Below are positions 26,199 to 35,349 of a stretch of 46,776 nucleotides of DNA, one piece after another. Position numbers and translations under genes: made by a program. The DNA is taken from the NCBI GenBank assembly GCA_002478575.1, contig DLOX01000003.1:4261-51036 (forward strand), read 5' to 3'. Each line of letters begins with the position of its first letter. Positions within the stretch are counted from its first letter, which is position 1. Under the pieces are notes generated by a model, which was not told the DNA's origin, did not search any database, and saw nothing but the letters and a program-made list of their open reading frames with translations. The stretch comes from Sphingomonadales bacterium UBA7473 (GTDB lineage: Bacteria > Pseudomonadota > Alphaproteobacteria > Sphingomonadales > Sphingomonadaceae).

Positions 26199-26641
26199 TG
26201 GCTGGCTTTTTGGGCGATGCCTATCTGTGGGTCAAAGCGATCCATATCATTGTCGTGATTTTCTGGATGGCTGGGCTGTTCATGCTGCCGCGCTTCTTTG
26301 TTTATCATCAGGAATGCGAAGAGGGATCGCCTGAAATTGCCCGCTGGGTAGAGCGCGAACGGCGATTGGTGCGGATCATCTTGACGCCCTCGTTGATTGC
26401 GGTCTGGGTGCTGGGCCTGATCTTGATGCTTGATACAGGCGCCTGGATGTCGGGTTGGTTCCATGCCAAGCTGCTGCTTGTTCTTGGCCTTTCCGGCTAT
26501 CATGGCTGGATGAGCGCGTACGCGAAACGCTTGGCGGCGGGCGGACCTTTGCTCAGCGGAAAAGCCTTGCGTCTCGCCAATGAAGTTCCCGGGCTTGCCG
26601 CGATTTTGATCGTCATTTTGGTGATCATTCGGCCATTTTAA
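26198..26641 (+). CDS. hemJ: Protoporphyrinogen oxidase HemJ
   Basis: 147 residues. It has four predicted membrane segments (about 8-28, 58-78, 82-102, 126-146). The conserved His of KAIHIIVVIFWMAGLFMLPRFFVYH and the later AKLLLVLGLSGYHGWM match HemJ (UPF0093), which oxidises protoporphyrinogen IX to protoporphyrin IX in bacteria without HemG or HemY. Its start shares a base with the hemE stop, so the two heme genes form a coupled pair. Confidence 0.92.
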   Translation: MAGFLGDAYLWVKAIHIIVVIFWMAGLFMLPRFFVYHQECEEGSPEIARWVERERRLVRIILTPSLIAVWVLGLILMLDTGAWMSGWFHAKLLLVLGLSGYHGWMSAYAKRLAAGGPLLSGKALRLANEVPGLAAILIVILVIIRPF

Positions 26642-26981
26642 ACTGATTTTAAAAAGAACAGGATTGACATTTTTATCCAAATATGTTCTAAATAAGCTAT
26701 GAATGATGTCACGGCCTTGTTGAGACATGCTGATGCGATATCGCACGCAAGGCGCTGTATCTTTGTTCATCTTGGAAAAAGGGCGTCGCAACGCTGGAGA
26801 GTCCGGGACTTTGTGGACTTAGGCGCGTTTCTGCGGTTTTTCTTGGGGTCTCCTGGCTTGACGAACGGGGCGTCACGGCATATTCGCCGAACATCAGTAC
26901 AGCGTCCTGCATGTGCTCGCCTGACCAATTGAACTTATCCTTGGCTGGCCATCTCCCACACCCGATTATCGGAATTTTATC
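26642..26981 (+). other. Gene-free stretch: probable 5' leader of rho
   Basis: 340 bases between hemJ and rho. A strong sigma70-like promoter lies at 26664-26692. Transcription would begin near 26699, leaving a leader of about 285 bases. An open frame of 77 codons (26699-26932) starts at that very point but is Arg-rich and shows no recognisable family, so I do not call it a gene. Rho is autoregulated through its leader in E. coli; a similar role here is inferred. Confidence 0.45.
26664..26692 (+). promoter_or_regulatory. Sigma70-like promoter upstream of rho
   Basis: A perfect -35 TTGACA (26664-26669), a 17-base spacer and a -10 TCTAAA (26687-26692). Flanking sequence is AT-rich compared with its surroundings. 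The predicted start is about 26699. Confidence 0.65.
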
Positions 26982-28241
26982 GTGATGCATTTGAAAGAAT
27001 TGAAGAAAAAAACCCCTGCTCAGCTGGTCGAGATGGCTGAAGAGCTGGGCGTTGAAGGCGCATCGACTCTGCGCAAACAGGACATCATGTTTGCGATCCT
27101 GAAGGTCGAAGCCGAAAATGGCGAAGAAATTATCGGCGAAGGCACAATTGAGGTCATGCCTGACGGTTTTGGTTTCTTGCGCGCGCCTGAATCCAACTAT
27201 TTGGCTGGCCCGGATGATATTTATGTCTCGCCCAATATGGTCCGTAAATTTGGTCTGCGTACTGGCGATACGGTTGAGGGTCAGATTCGGGAGCCACGCG
27301 ATGGTGAGCGTTATTTTGCGCTGACCGATGTGAAACTGATCAATTATGACGATCCGGATGTGGTGCGTCACCGCGTCAATTTTGACAATTTGACGCCGCT
27401 TTACCCTGATCGCCGCTTGAAGCTCGATTGCCTTGACCCCACCGTCAAAGACAAGTCAGCCCGCGTGATCGATATCATCAGCCCCCAAGGCAAAGGCCAG
27501 CGCGCGTTGATCGTCGCGCCACCGCGCACCGGTAAAACTGTGCTTCTCCAGAATATGGCGAAGGCAATTACCGACAATCACCCTGAGGTTTTCCTGCTCG
27601 TTCTTCTCGTCGATGAACGGCCCGAAGAAGTCACTGATATGCAGCGCAGCGTGAAGGGTGAAGTGATCAGCTCAACCTTTGACGAGCCAGCGTCGCGCCA
27701 TGTTCAAGTCGCTGAAATGGTCATCGAAAAGGCCAAGCGCTTGGTCGAGCATAAGAAGGATGTTGTGATCCTCCTCGATTCCATCACGCGCCTTGGCCGT
27801 GCTTACAACACTGTCGTTCCCTCATCGGGCAAAGTCTTGACCGGTGGTGTCGATGCCAATGCGCTGCAACGCCCCAAACGCTTCTTTGGCGCGGCGCGGA
27901 ATATTGAAGAAGGCGGCTCGCTTTCGATCATCGCAACGGCGCTCATTGATACCGGCAGCCGCATGGATGAAGTGATTTTCGAAGAGTTTAAGGGCACTGG
28001 CAACTCTGAAATCGTGCTTGATCGCAAGGTTGCAGACAAGCGCATCTTCCCCGCGCTGGATGTTGGCAAATCCGGCACCCGGAAGGAAGAATTGCTGGTT
28101 GAGAAGGATAAGCTCAGCAAGATGTGGGTGCTTCGCCGCATCCTCATGCAGATGGGCACCGTCGACGCAATGGAATTCCTGCTCGACAAGATGAAGGATT
28201 CGAAGACCAACGACGATTTCTTCGATTCGATGAATCAATAG
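26982..28241 (+). CDS. rho: Transcription termination factor Rho
   Basis: 419 residues from the GTG at 26982 (or 418 from the ATG at 26985). The N-terminal helical part and cold-shock-like RNA-binding domain ([27 protein letters not shown]) precede the ATPase domain, with Walker [13 protein letters not shown], Walker [17 protein letters not shown] and the Q-loop/R-loop region [26 protein letters not shown]. Length and motifs are those of a standard Rho, without inserted domains. Confidence 0.98.
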   Translation: MMHLKELKKKTPAQLVEMAEELGVEGASTLRKQDIMFAILKVEAENGEEIIGEGTIEVMPDGFGFLRAPESNYLAGPDDIYVSPNMVRKFGLRTGDTVEGQIREPRDGERYFALTDVKLINYDDPDVVRHRVNFDNLTPLYPDRRLKLDCLDPTVKDKSARVIDIISPQGKGQRALIVAPPRTGKTVLLQNMAKAITDNHPEVFLLVLLVDERPEEVTDMQRSVKGEVISSTFDEPASRHVQVAEMVIEKAKRLVEHKKDVVILLDSITRLGRAYNTVVPSSGKVLTGGVDANALQRPKRFFGAARNIEEGGSLSIIATALIDTGSRMDEVIFEEFKGTGNSEIVLDRKVADKRIFPALDVGKSGTRKEELLVEKDKLSKMWVLRRILMQMGTVDAMEFLLDKMKDSKTNDDFFDSMNQ

Positions 28242-28248
28242 GGTTTTC

Positions 28249-28752
28249 GTGTCAGAACCACGGGTCATTCTGGTGGTGGGCTGTACGGGCGCGGGCAAGA
28301 CCACCTATGCCCGCCAGCTTGCCGACGAAATGGACGCGATCCGCTTCTCGATTGATGAGTGGATGATGCCCCTGTTTGGCCCCGATCAGCCGACACCGAT
28401 CCGATTTGACTGGATGATGGAGCGTGTGAATCGCTGCGAAGCCATGATTTTTGAGATGGCCAAACAGGCAATCGTTCGGAGCTGCTCGGTCGTCCTCGAT
28501 CTCGGCTTTACCAAGAAAGAGCATCGCGAAAAGTTCCGCATCCTCTGTGCAGAAGCTGGATTGAGCGTGGCGGTCCATTTTGTTGATGTGTTGCGTGAAA
28601 CCCGTTGGCAGCGGGTGGAACAGCGCAACCGAGACAAGGGCGAAACCTTTGCGATGACGGTTGATCGCAGCATGTTTGATTTTATGGAAACGATGTGGGA
28701 AGCGCCCTTGCCGGAAGAATGGCAGGCGAACGGGGGGCAGCGCATCGCATGA
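28249..28752 (+). CDS. P-loop ATP-binding kinase-like protein
   Basis: 167 residues from a GTG, 8 bases after rho. Walker A is GCTGAGKTT (residues 11-19). RFSIDEWMMPLFG and VVLDLGFTKKEHREKFR resemble small AAA-type nucleotide or phosphotransferase kinases (the zeta-toxin/gluconate-kinase-like fold). The substrate is unknown. Its stop overlaps the start of the ABM-domain gene, so it is coupled to that and to the TerC gene. Confidence 0.75.
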   Translation: MSEPRVILVVGCTGAGKTTYARQLADEMDAIRFSIDEWMMPLFGPDQPTPIRFDWMMERVNRCEAMIFEMAKQAIVRSCSVVLDLGFTKKEHREKFRILCAEAGLSVAVHFVDVLRETRWQRVEQRNRDKGETFAMTVDRSMFDFMETMWEAPLPEEWQANGGQRIA

Positions 28753-29039
28753 TTTTGGAACATGCTCTGTTGCAGGTGCGGAGCGGGCAAGAATCGGCTT
28801 TTGAAGCCGCAATGGCCCAAGCGCGGCCCTTGATTGCGGATTCTCCCGGCTTTGTCAGTATCGAGGTTCGGCCTGCGGCTGAGCGCGCGGGTCTCTATCT
28901 GTTGCTCGTCGAATGGGCGTCTATTGCGCATCACCGCGATGGATTTCGCACCTCGGATCGCTATCAGCAGTGGCGCGATCTGCTTCATTCCTTTTATGAA
29001 CCTATGCCTGAAGTGGCTTATTTTGGAGAGCCTTTGTGA
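28749..29039 (+). CDS. Antibiotic biosynthesis monooxygenase (ABM) domain protein
   Basis: 96 residues. It shows the small ferredoxin-like ABM fold: MILEHALLQVRSGQESAFEAAM, then a strand at FVSIEVRPAAERAGLYLLLVEW and an end with HSFYEPMPEVAYF. The ATG overlaps the upstream stop, and its own stop overlaps the TerC start. These proteins bind aromatic or heme-like molecules or are redox cofactor-free oxygenases; the true substrate is not evident. Confidence 0.8.
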   Translation: MILEHALLQVRSGQESAFEAAMAQARPLIADSPGFVSIEVRPAAERAGLYLLLVEWASIAHHRDGFRTSDRYQQWRDLLHSFYEPMPEVAYFGEPL

Positions 29040-29761
29040 TTGACTTGTCCCTGATTGCAGCCGCAGTATCATTGGGCGGCCCCGCCGAGATTTGGGGCCA
29101 TATTGTCAATGATTTTAGTAATTTAAACACAGCAAGCGCGTGGAGCGCTTTGCTGTCAGTGATTTTGCTCGATCTGGTGTTGGCTGGTGACAATGCGATT
29201 GTTGTGGGCGCGTTGGCCGCTGGCTTGCCGGATGATCAGCGCAAGAAAGTGATCGCCATTGGCGTGATTGCTGCGCTCGTTCTGCGGATTGTTTTCGCCC
29301 TGATGGTCACATGGTTGATGGGAATTGTCGGGCTGGTGCTGGCCGGTGGCTTGCTGCTGCTGTGGGTGGCATGGAAAATGTATCGCGACATCACGCGGCA
29401 CGAAGCAACCGAATCGCCCGGCTCCCCTGAGATTCTGGGCGACGAGAATAGTGGCATCCCTGCGGCCAAAAGCTTTGCCGGTGCGGCTTGGGCGGTTGCC
29501 GTCGCTGACGTCTCCATGAGCCTCGACAATGTGCTGGCTGTGGCGGGGGCCGCCAAAGATCATCCGGGCATCATGATCGTTGGCCTGATCTTCGCGGTCG
29601 CTTTGATGGGCGTCGCTGCCAATATCATCGCCCAATATATCGAGCGCTATAAATGGATCGCATGGGTCGGCTTGGCCGTGATCGTTTATGTCGCAGGCAA
29701 GATGATCTGGGAAGGCTTTGGTGAAGTGCAGCCTTATGTTGCGGGGATGTTGGGATTTTAG
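29036..29761 (+). CDS. TerC/YjbE family integral membrane protein
   Basis: 241 residues. Seven membrane segments are predicted. Two conserved acidic motifs face each other in the fold, LLDLVLAGDNAIVVG (about residues 45-59) and ADVSMSLDNVLAVAG, as in the YjbE-type TerC proteins that are associated with manganese or other metal export. It starts with a GTG overlapping the upstream stop. No riboswitch is visible because no leader exists. Confidence 0.88.
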   Translation: MIDLSLIAAAVSLGGPAEIWGHIVNDFSNLNTASAWSALLSVILLDLVLAGDNAIVVGALAAGLPDDQRKKVIAIGVIAALVLRIVFALMVTWLMGIVGLVLAGGLLLLWVAWKMYRDITRHEATESPGSPEILGDENSGIPAAKSFAGAAWAVAVADVSMSLDNVLAVAGAAKDHPGIMIVGLIFAVALMGVAANIIAQYIERYKWIAWVGLAVIVYVAGKMIWEGFGEVQPYVAGMLGF

Positions 29762-29768
29762 ACCAGCG

Positions 29769-30539
29769 TTAGGGGCCGATCTGGAGCGAAATGCTTCCGG
29801 CTGGCCCCTTCAACGTAAGGCTTTGATCTTCCCCGAGGCTCCAACTGGACGCCTCTTCTATGGCCTTTTCAAAGCGATTTTCGGTCTCGGATCGACCTCG
29901 TTCGCAGATAGGGACATCGGTTTCGGTCCGTTCCTTCGTCAGCGTTTTTCCTGTGGTGCGATACTTCCATTTCCACCAGACGCATTGGGATGCGGCGTAA
30001 ATCTCGCCGTCAGCAATCGTCAGATGGATTGGATAGTCTTGGGTGGTGATGGGCTTGCCGTTGATGCTAGCCACGTCCCAACGGCCCTCGATATTGGGGC
30101 GCCTCTTGAGCTTTACGCTCGACCCTTTGCCTTTAAGCAAGAGGTCATCGTTGCCGGCCATGGAGATTGCGTCACTCGCCTGGACTTTGGCTTCGAAGGC
30201 CTGTTCGTGCGCCGATAGCCCGCGAGCGCACATCGCAACTGGATCAGCCGAAGCATTGGGTTCTGACCGGAGGAGGAAAGGGGATTCAGTCGCTGAAAAA
30301 CCTCCCTTTCCATCGCTTTTCCAGCTCCACCGCCACCAGACGCATTGGGAGCTGGCATAAGCCCAGTCTTTTCCTATCGAAACGAAGATCGGTGGCTGGC
30401 GAGTGTCGACTGTGGCCCCATCGATTGACTCCACTTGCCATTGGCCTACCGGGCTCGGGGCAGCAGCGGGAGCCTCGCTTGGGCTTGGTGAGCAGCCGGC
30501 CAAAAGGCTGACTGCTCCCAAAGCGGCGAAGGCTCTCAC
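29769..30539 (-). CDS. Lipoprotein with two tandem META-like repeats
   Basis: 256 residues. A lipoprotein signal peptide ends at LLAGC (Cys16). The rest is two similar halves of about 110 residues: GQWQVESIDGATV...ASSQCVWWRWSWK and GRWDVASINGKPI...ASQCVWWKWKYR, each followed by a VAMCARG or VPICERG motif. Each half looks like an META-type beta-sheet domain with a conserved Cys pair. This suggests an ancient internal duplication. I do not recognise a function. It overlaps the upstream dienelactone hydrolase gene by 4 bases and ends 7 bases from the convergent TerC gene. Confidence 0.75.
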   Translation of the reverse strand: MRAFAALGAVSLLAGCSPSPSEAPAAAPSPVGQWQVESIDGATVDTRQPPIFVSIGKDWAYASSQCVWWRWSWKSDGKGGFSATESPFLLRSEPNASADPVAMCARGLSAHEQAFEAKVQASDAISMAGNDDLLLKGKGSSVKLKRRPNIEGRWDVASINGKPITTQDYPIHLTIADGEIYAASQCVWWKWKYRTTGKTLTKERTETDVPICERGRSETENRFEKAIEEASSWSLGEDQSLTLKGPAGSISLQIGP

Positions 30540-31234
30540 CCCAAATGCTCAGCAAAGAAGGTGACCGTTCGCCCATCGGCGAGCTGCGCTCCAGCTTCAT
30601 CACGGCGATTGCCCATTTCAGCGGCAAAGCCATGATCCAAGCCGTCATAGTCATGGAGGGTGACATGGCGGTTTCCATCCAGCCCCGCATGGATGGCCGC
30701 TTGCGCCTCTGGACCGACGAAATGATCGGCGGTTGGGATATGAAGCATCAGCGGATTGGCGATGGCCTTGGACTCATCGATCATCTGATCGATCATCACG
30801 CCATAATAGCCGACGCTCGCGTCCACATCGGTGCGGCACGCCATCATATAGGCCAAGCGCCCGCCTAGGCAGTAACCGACGGCTCCAACCTTCTCGACAC
30901 CGGGGTGACCGCCGATCCCGGCGCGAATGGCTTTGATCGTCGTTTCCAGATCGATAACACCGTCATTGGCATCATATTTCTGGAAATGGCCGAAAGCCTC
31001 GTTGAGTTCTGCCTCTACATCGGGATCCAAGTTACATCCCGGAGCAAAGCGCCAGAACAGGTCAGGGGCAACAGCCAAATAGCCCGCCTTTGCCCATTTA
31101 TTGCATTTTTGAACAATGCCGGGGTTCACGCCGAAAATCTCTTGGATCACAATGATGGCCGCTTTCGGTGCGCCAGTGGGGGCAGCAACATAGGCGCCCA
31201 TGTCACCAATTTGAGCGTTGAGAGCCGTTGTCAT
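30536..31234 (-). CDS. Dienelactone hydrolase family protein
   Basis: 232 residues. Alpha/beta hydrolase with the nucleophile Cys in GYCLGG, the triad His in GLDHGFA and an Asp expected in TADHFVGPE. IQEIFGVNPGIVQKCNKWAKAGYLAVAPDLFWR is typical for the family. Dienelactone hydrolases open lactones in chlorocatechol breakdown, but many members are general carboxymethylenebutenolidase-like enzymes. No catechol genes are nearby, so the substrate is open. Confidence 0.88.
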   Translation of the reverse strand: MTTALNAQIGDMGAYVAAPTGAPKAAIIVIQEIFGVNPGIVQKCNKWAKAGYLAVAPDLFWRFAPGCNLDPDVEAELNEAFGHFQKYDANDGVIDLETTIKAIRAGIGGHPGVEKVGAVGYCLGGRLAYMMACRTDVDASVGYYGVMIDQMIDESKAIANPLMLHIPTADHFVGPEAQAAIHAGLDGNRHVTLHDYDGLDHGFAAEMGNRRDEAGAQLADGRTVTFFAEHLG

Positions 31235-31725
31235 AATAATCTTGTCCTTCTGTCTGGGGGGAGGTGGGAAACTTCAAAATCGATCAGCCAGCCTTTGGTG
31301 CGGGCGCCTTCTCCTGCTGAATAATATTCGGGGCCATTTGTCGATACGACTCTATGGCAGGGGATGATGAGGGGATAGGCATTGGTTTTGCAGGCTTGGC
31401 CGATGGCTTGGGCAGCGGACCCAAAGGATTTGGCAAGCATTCCATAGGTTTGAGTTTCGCCGTAGGGAATGGAGGCAATGGCGGAGCGCAATTTTTCGCC
31501 TTCTAGGCTGTCCAGCGGGGCGAGTGGCAGCTCAAATTGAGTACGCTCTCCCGAAAACCAAGCCTCCAGTTGCGCCAACGCCTCTCGAAGGATGGGGTGT
31601 CCTGTCGCAATCGCGCTTTGGCCGTTGGCTCTGATCTTCACGCTCAAAAGATGTTGATCATCCGCTGACAGGATCACAGCGCCGATGGGCGTGTTCAACT
31701 GGGCCATTGCGATTGCGCCGTTCAT
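31231..31725 (-). CDS. Methylated-DNA--protein-cysteine methyltransferase (Ogt-like)
   Basis: 164 residues from the ATG at 31725; the frame extends to 31761. The active site is IIPCHRVVSTNG, and SIPYGETQTYGMLAKSFGSAAQAIGQA is the DNA-binding part with the helix-turn-helix. It repairs O6-alkylguanine by suicide transfer to the Cys. The gene overlaps the dienelactone hydrolase by 4 bases. It lies 50 bases from the divergent DUF6489 gene, so both promoters share that space. Confidence 0.9.
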   Translation of the reverse strand: MNGAIAMAQLNTPIGAVILSADDQHLLSVKIRANGQSAIATGHPILREALAQLEAWFSGERTQFELPLAPLDSLEGEKLRSAIASIPYGETQTYGMLAKSFGSAAQAIGQACKTNAYPLIIPCHRVVSTNGPEYYSAGEGARTKGWLIDFEVSHLPPDRRTRLL

Positions 31726-31775
31726 GGCGCACAAGATGGACCGAGAGGCGGATGATCTCAAGGGAGGACCGGCAG

Positions 31776-32024
31776 ATGAAATTTAATATTGAGGTAGACA
31801 CGACGCCCGAAGAGGTGAGGCGTCTGGTCGGCCTGCCCGATTTGACCGAAGTGCATGAGGTTTATCTGGCCAAACTCAAGGAAGTCGCAGACAAAGGTAT
31901 TACGCCTGACATGGTCCAACAAATGATCCGCAACTGGGTGCCCATGGGAGGCGCTGGTGTCGATATGATGAAGGATCTGGTGGGGGCCTTTGCCGCAGGC
32001 GCGACCGGCAAGACGAAGAAATAG
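31776..32024 (+). CDS. DUF6489 family small protein
   Basis: 82 residues from the ATG at 31776, which has an excellent AGGGAGG ribosome site. MKFNIEVDTTPEEVRRLVGLPD and MIRNWVPMGGAGVDMMKDLVG match the DUF6489 pattern. The protein is small and soluble, helical at the end, with a basic KTKK tail. No role is known. It is divergent from the methyltransferase gene and precedes a palindromic region. Confidence 0.75.
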   Translation: MKFNIEVDTTPEEVRRLVGLPDLTEVHEVYLAKLKEVADKGITPDMVQQMIRNWVPMGGAGVDMMKDLVGAFAAGATGKTKK

Positions 32025-32061
32025 ATTTATGTCAGAGTCTTAGACCCGGAATGCATAACTC

Positions 32062-32197
32062 GTCCTTTGCGCCTTCGCGCCCCTTCGACTGCCTTGCAGG
32101 CGCTCAGGACATGCTTCGCGTGAGTCTAAAAACAGCGGGTCGACGGGTGCTTTGTTGGCAGCTTAGGATTCACGCGAAGACGCGAAGACGCGAAGTT
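32062..32197. repeat. Composite palindromic repeat upstream of mnmE
   Basis: Two parts. Bases 32080-32118 (39 bases) occur in exactly inverted form at 43387-43425. The rest pairs CTTCGCGTGA near 32114-32123 with TCACGCGAAG near 32170, and has three tandem copies of ACGCGAAG-like 8-mers (32172-32195). The latter resembles the CTTCGTG-type arms at 41814-41924. The element runs up to the ribosome-binding region of mnmE. Confidence 0.75.
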
Positions 32198-32205
32198 TCT
32201 TGGCT

Positions 32206-33474
32206 GTGACTGATACGATCTTCGCACTTTCCTCTGGCTTGCCTCCGGCTGGGATAGCCGTAGTTCGGATCAGCGGACCGAAAGCTGGGCCGGTGTTGGA
32301 GGCGATTGCGGGTGCGCTTCCTGGGGCGCGACGGGCCTCTTTCCGGCGCTTTGTAGATCCTGCTACTGGCGAACCTCTCGATGATGGGCTTGCCCTTTGG
32401 TTTCCCGGACCAAAGACCACTACCGGTGAAGATCTGGCCGAACTTCACCTCCATGGCGGCCGCGCAGTCGTGGCGGCGGTTCTTGACTGTTTGGGGCGAC
32501 AAGAGGGGCTGCGTCTTGCCGAGGCGGGGGAATTTACCCGCCGTGCCTTCGAAAATGGTCGTATCGATTTGGCGCAAGCGGAAGGGTTGGCCGATCTGCT
32601 TGCTGCAGAGACGGAGGGGCAGCGGCGTTCTGCTTTGGCTTTGGCGGAAGGGGCTTTGGGCCAGCATGTCGAGCGATGGCAAAAGCTGCTTTTGCGTGAA
32701 TCGGCCCTGATTGAAGCTGAGCTGGATTTTAGTGATGAAGGCGATGTCGAAGACGCGGCGCCAGCGGAGCGCGCGGCGCTGATCGCTCTTGCTCACGAAA
32801 TGGAAGTATTGCTCGAAAACCCCCCGGCAGAGCGGCTCCGCGATGGCGCGCGGATCGTCTTGGCGGGGCCGCCAAATGCAGGAAAATCGAGTCTTTTCAA
32901 TATTTTGGTTGGCCGTGACGCTGCGATTGTGACGGATATTGCCGGCACCACGCGGGACCGGTTGGAAGCGCCTGTAACGATGGGTGGGGTGCCGTTGCTC
33001 TTTGTCGATACCGCTGGCCTTAGGGATGAAAGCGCTGACGCGGTCGAAGCGATTGGGATCGCCAGGACAGGCCAAGCGCTGGTTGAAGCGGACATCATCC
33101 TTTGGCTCGGCGACGCGAGCGAATTGCCGAAGGGCGCCTTGCTGATCGCGGCCAAGTCTGACCTAGGGGAGCATAGGCCCGGCTTCGCGCTTTCAGTGAA
33201 GACCGGCGAGGGCCTAGACGCTCTCCGGGCCGAGATTATTGAAAAGGCGAAGTCGCTCTTGCCGCGTGAGGGATCGCTAGCCCTCAACGCGCGCCACCGG
33301 ACCTTGATTGCCGCCGTCGGACATGATCTTCGACAAGCCTCTGCCGCAGAAGATCCGTTGATTGCTGCTGAACATCTTCGTTCTGGAAGAAGTCATCTTG
33401 ACGCGTTGACAGGGAGGGCAGGGGTTGAGGATATGCTCGATGCTCTCTTTGGTGGTTTCTGCATTGGGAAATAA
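32206..33474 (+). CDS. mnmE: tRNA modification GTPase MnmE
   Basis: 422 residues from the GTG at 32206 (a TTG at 32200 adds two). With MnmG it makes the cmnm5 modification at U34 of certain tRNAs. The N-terminal folate-binding domain (DTIFALSSGLPPAGIAVVRISG) is followed by the G domain with G1 GPPNAGKSSLFN, the GTT region DIAGTTRD and DTAGLRD. The protein ends in the invariant FCIGK, with the modifying Cys. No normal Shine-Dalgarno is visible because the leader is part of a repeat. mnmG follows 81 bases later. Confidence 0.95.
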   Translation: MTDTIFALSSGLPPAGIAVVRISGPKAGPVLEAIAGALPGARRASFRRFVDPATGEPLDDGLALWFPGPKTTTGEDLAELHLHGGRAVVAAVLDCLGRQEGLRLAEAGEFTRRAFENGRIDLAQAEGLADLLAAETEGQRRSALALAEGALGQHVERWQKLLLRESALIEAELDFSDEGDVEDAAPAERAALIALAHEMEVLLENPPAERLRDGARIVLAGPPNAGKSSLFNILVGRDAAIVTDIAGTTRDRLEAPVTMGGVPLLFVDTAGLRDESADAVEAIGIARTGQALVEADIILWLGDASELPKGALLIAAKSDLGEHRPGFALSVKTGEGLDALRAEIIEKAKSLLPREGSLALNARHRTLIAAVGHDLRQASAAEDPLIAAEHLRSGRSHLDALTGRAGVEDMLDALFGGFCIGK

Positions 33475-33499
33475 GCCCGAAATAGGCTCGAAAGCCACT

Positions 33500-33515
33500 C
33501 GTTTCACGTGAAACA
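33500..33515. promoter_or_regulatory. parS: parS-like site 1
   Basis: Sixteen-base palindrome CGTTTCACGTGAAACA, one base off the canonical TGTTTCACGTGAAACA. It lies in the gap between mnmE and mnmG, 40 bases before the mnmG start. ParB from the downstream parAB pair should bind it. Confidence 0.85.
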
Positions 33516-33555
33516 CATTGATCCCGTCGCGCCATCGGCGTAGCGGAAAATCATC

Positions 33556-35349
33556 ATGAACAGCTTTGATGTCATAGTGATTGGCGGCGGCCATGCGGGG
33601 GCGGAGGCTGCCGCGGCCTCGGCGCGGATGGGCGCGCGGACAGCCCTTGTTTCGTTCAGGCGCGATATGATCGGCGCCATGTCTTGCAATCCTGCCATCG
33701 GCGGGTTGGGCAAAGGGCATCTGGTTCGTGAAGTCGACGCATTTGATGGTATTCTTGCCAAAGCGGCCGATGCTGCCGCGATTCACTATCGAATGCTTAA
33801 TTCGTCCAAGGGTGCTGCAGTCCAAGGACCGCGCATTCAAGCGGATCGCAAACTCTTCAAGGCAGCGGTTCATCGACTGCTTGATGCGCAAGAGGGGCTG
33901 ACGATCATAGAAGGTGAGGCTCAGGCGCTTGAGACCGAAGGGGACGTCGCTGTCGGTCTGAAGCTCGGCGATGGGTCGATCCTTCAAGCCAAGGCCGTTG
34001 TTCTGGCGACGGGCACGTTTCTGAACGGCAAGATGTTCTGCGGAGAGGCGCAGACGATCGGGGGTCGCGTTGGCGAAGAGGCCGCTGTGACCTTAGGCAC
34101 GCAGCTGCGCGGGTTGGACTTGCTCTTGGGTCGATTGAAGACCGGAACACCGCCCCGACTGGACGGACGCACAATCAATTGGAGCGGACTGCCTGTTCAG
34201 CCGTCAGACGATGGTGATTGGACCTTTTCTGACATGAGTGTTTCACGTGAAACACCGCAGCTGTGGTGTGCGATTACGCGCACCAATCAGCGCACCCATG
34301 ATGTGATTCGTGCGAATCTCGATAGGTCTCCGCTCTTTTCCGGCGATATTGAGGGATTGGGGCCGCGATACTGCCCCTCGATTGAGGATAAGATCCATCG
34401 CTTCGGAGATCGCGATGGGCATCAGATTTTCTTGGAGCCTGAAGGACTCGATGATCCGCTCATCTATCCCAATGGCATCTCGACATCCTTGCCGGAAGAT
34501 GTTCAACTCGCCTTTCTTCGGACGATAGAAGGCTTGGAGGCGGTTGAGATTGCCCAAGCGGGCTACGCGGTGGAGTATGATCATATCGATCCACGGGCCC
34601 TTCGCCCAACGCTTGAGATTAAGGCGCTCTCTGGTGTGTTCTGTGCTGGGCAGATTAATGGCACGACCGGATATGAAGAGGCCTCGGCCCAAGGCCTTGT
34701 CGCGGGACTCAACGCTGCTGCTCAAGCGCTCGGAAAGCCAGAGATCGTGTTGGATCGGGCGTCGTCTTACATTGGTGTCATGATTGACGATCTGGTTCTG
34801 CAGGGGATTACGGAGCCGTATCGGATGCTGACCGCCCGTGCCGAATATCGACTCCGGCTTCGTGCTGATAATGCGGCAACACGGTTAACGCCCCTCGCGA
34901 TTGAGATCGGTTGCGTTGGCGTGAACCGACAGGAGTGGTTTGAGAGGCGCGACGCGGAACGGCAAACCTTCATCGAGCGGCTTCAAAGCAGTTTTGACAA
35001 GGGGACAAACGGTGAGCGGCAAAGCCATTATGATCTGATCCGCACGGCAAATCGCTTGCCAGATGGTGAGGGGGTGGATCCCACTATCTATTCCGAAGTG
35101 ATAGAAGATGCGCGCTATGCGCCCTATGTTGCTCGGCAAGAAGCAGAGGTGCGGGCGATGCGAAGCAGTGAAGGAGTCCCCTTGCCCGAGTCGATGGATT
35201 ATGCGGCGATTCCTGGGCTTTCGAACGAAATGGTCGAGCGTCTTCGCGCCGCGCAGCCCGCGACTTTGGGGGCCGCTGAACGCATTCGCGGGATTACGCC
35301 AGCGGCGCTTTCTACAATCATGATCCACGCCAAACGGCTCGCGGCATGA
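33556..35349 (+). CDS. mnmG: tRNA uridine-5-carboxymethylaminomethyl modification enzyme MnmG (GidA)
   Basis: 597 residues; FAD-dependent partner of MnmE. The FAD-binding motif [10 protein letters not shown] (residues 10-19), [21 protein letters not shown] and GLVAGLNAA are intact. The C-terminal MnmE-binding part is present ([15 protein letters not shown]). The length is slightly short of E. coli's 629. A perfect parS lies inside the coding sequence at 34239-34254, read as SVSRETP in a loop where family members vary; the flanking residues stay conserved. It overlaps rsmG by 4 bases. Confidence 0.97.
   Translation: MNSFDVIVIGGGHAGAEAAAASARMGARTALVSFRRDMIGAMSCNPAIGGLGKGHLVREVDAFDGILAKAADAAAIHYRMLNSSKGAAVQGPRIQADRKLFKAAVHRLLDAQEGLTIIEGEAQALETEGDVAVGLKLGDGSILQAKAVVLATGTFLNGKMFCGEAQTIGGRVGEEAAVTLGTQLRGLDLLLGRLKTGTPPRLDGRTINWSGLPVQPSDDGDWTFSDMSVSRETPQLWCAITRTNQRTHDVIRANLDRSPLFSGDIEGLGPRYCPSIEDKIHRFGDRDGHQIFLEPEGLDDPLIYPNGISTSLPEDVQLAFLRTIEGLEAVEIAQAGYAVEYDHIDPRALRPTLEIKALSGVFCAGQINGTTGYEEASAQGLVAGLNAAAQALGKPEIVLDRASSYIGVMIDDLVLQGITEPYRMLTARAEYRLRLRADNAATRLTPLAIEIGCVGVNRQEWFERRDAERQTFIERLQSSFDKGTNGERQSHYDLIRTANRLPDGEGVDPTIYSEVIEDARYAPYVARQEAEVRAMRSSEGVPLPESMDYAAIPGLSNEMVERLRAAQPATLGAAERIRGITPAALSTIMIHAKRLAA
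34239..34254. promoter_or_regulatory. parS: parS site 2 inside mnmG
   Basis: A perfect 16-base palindrome TGTTTCACGTGAAACA inside the coding sequence of mnmG. It is accommodated in the variable part between DMS and PQLWC. Confidence 0.92.

Noticed and set aside
26709..27371. 220-codon minus-strand frame across the rho leader
   Set aside because: Most of it is antisense to the conserved 5' part of rho, and no family signature is seen in its unique end.
32172..32195. CRISPR-like array
   Set aside because: Three adjacent 8-base units without spacers; part of a palindromic element.
32170..33075. 301-codon minus-strand frame
   Set aside because: Antisense to mnmE, whose domains are intact; Arg/Gln/Pro-rich shadow translation.
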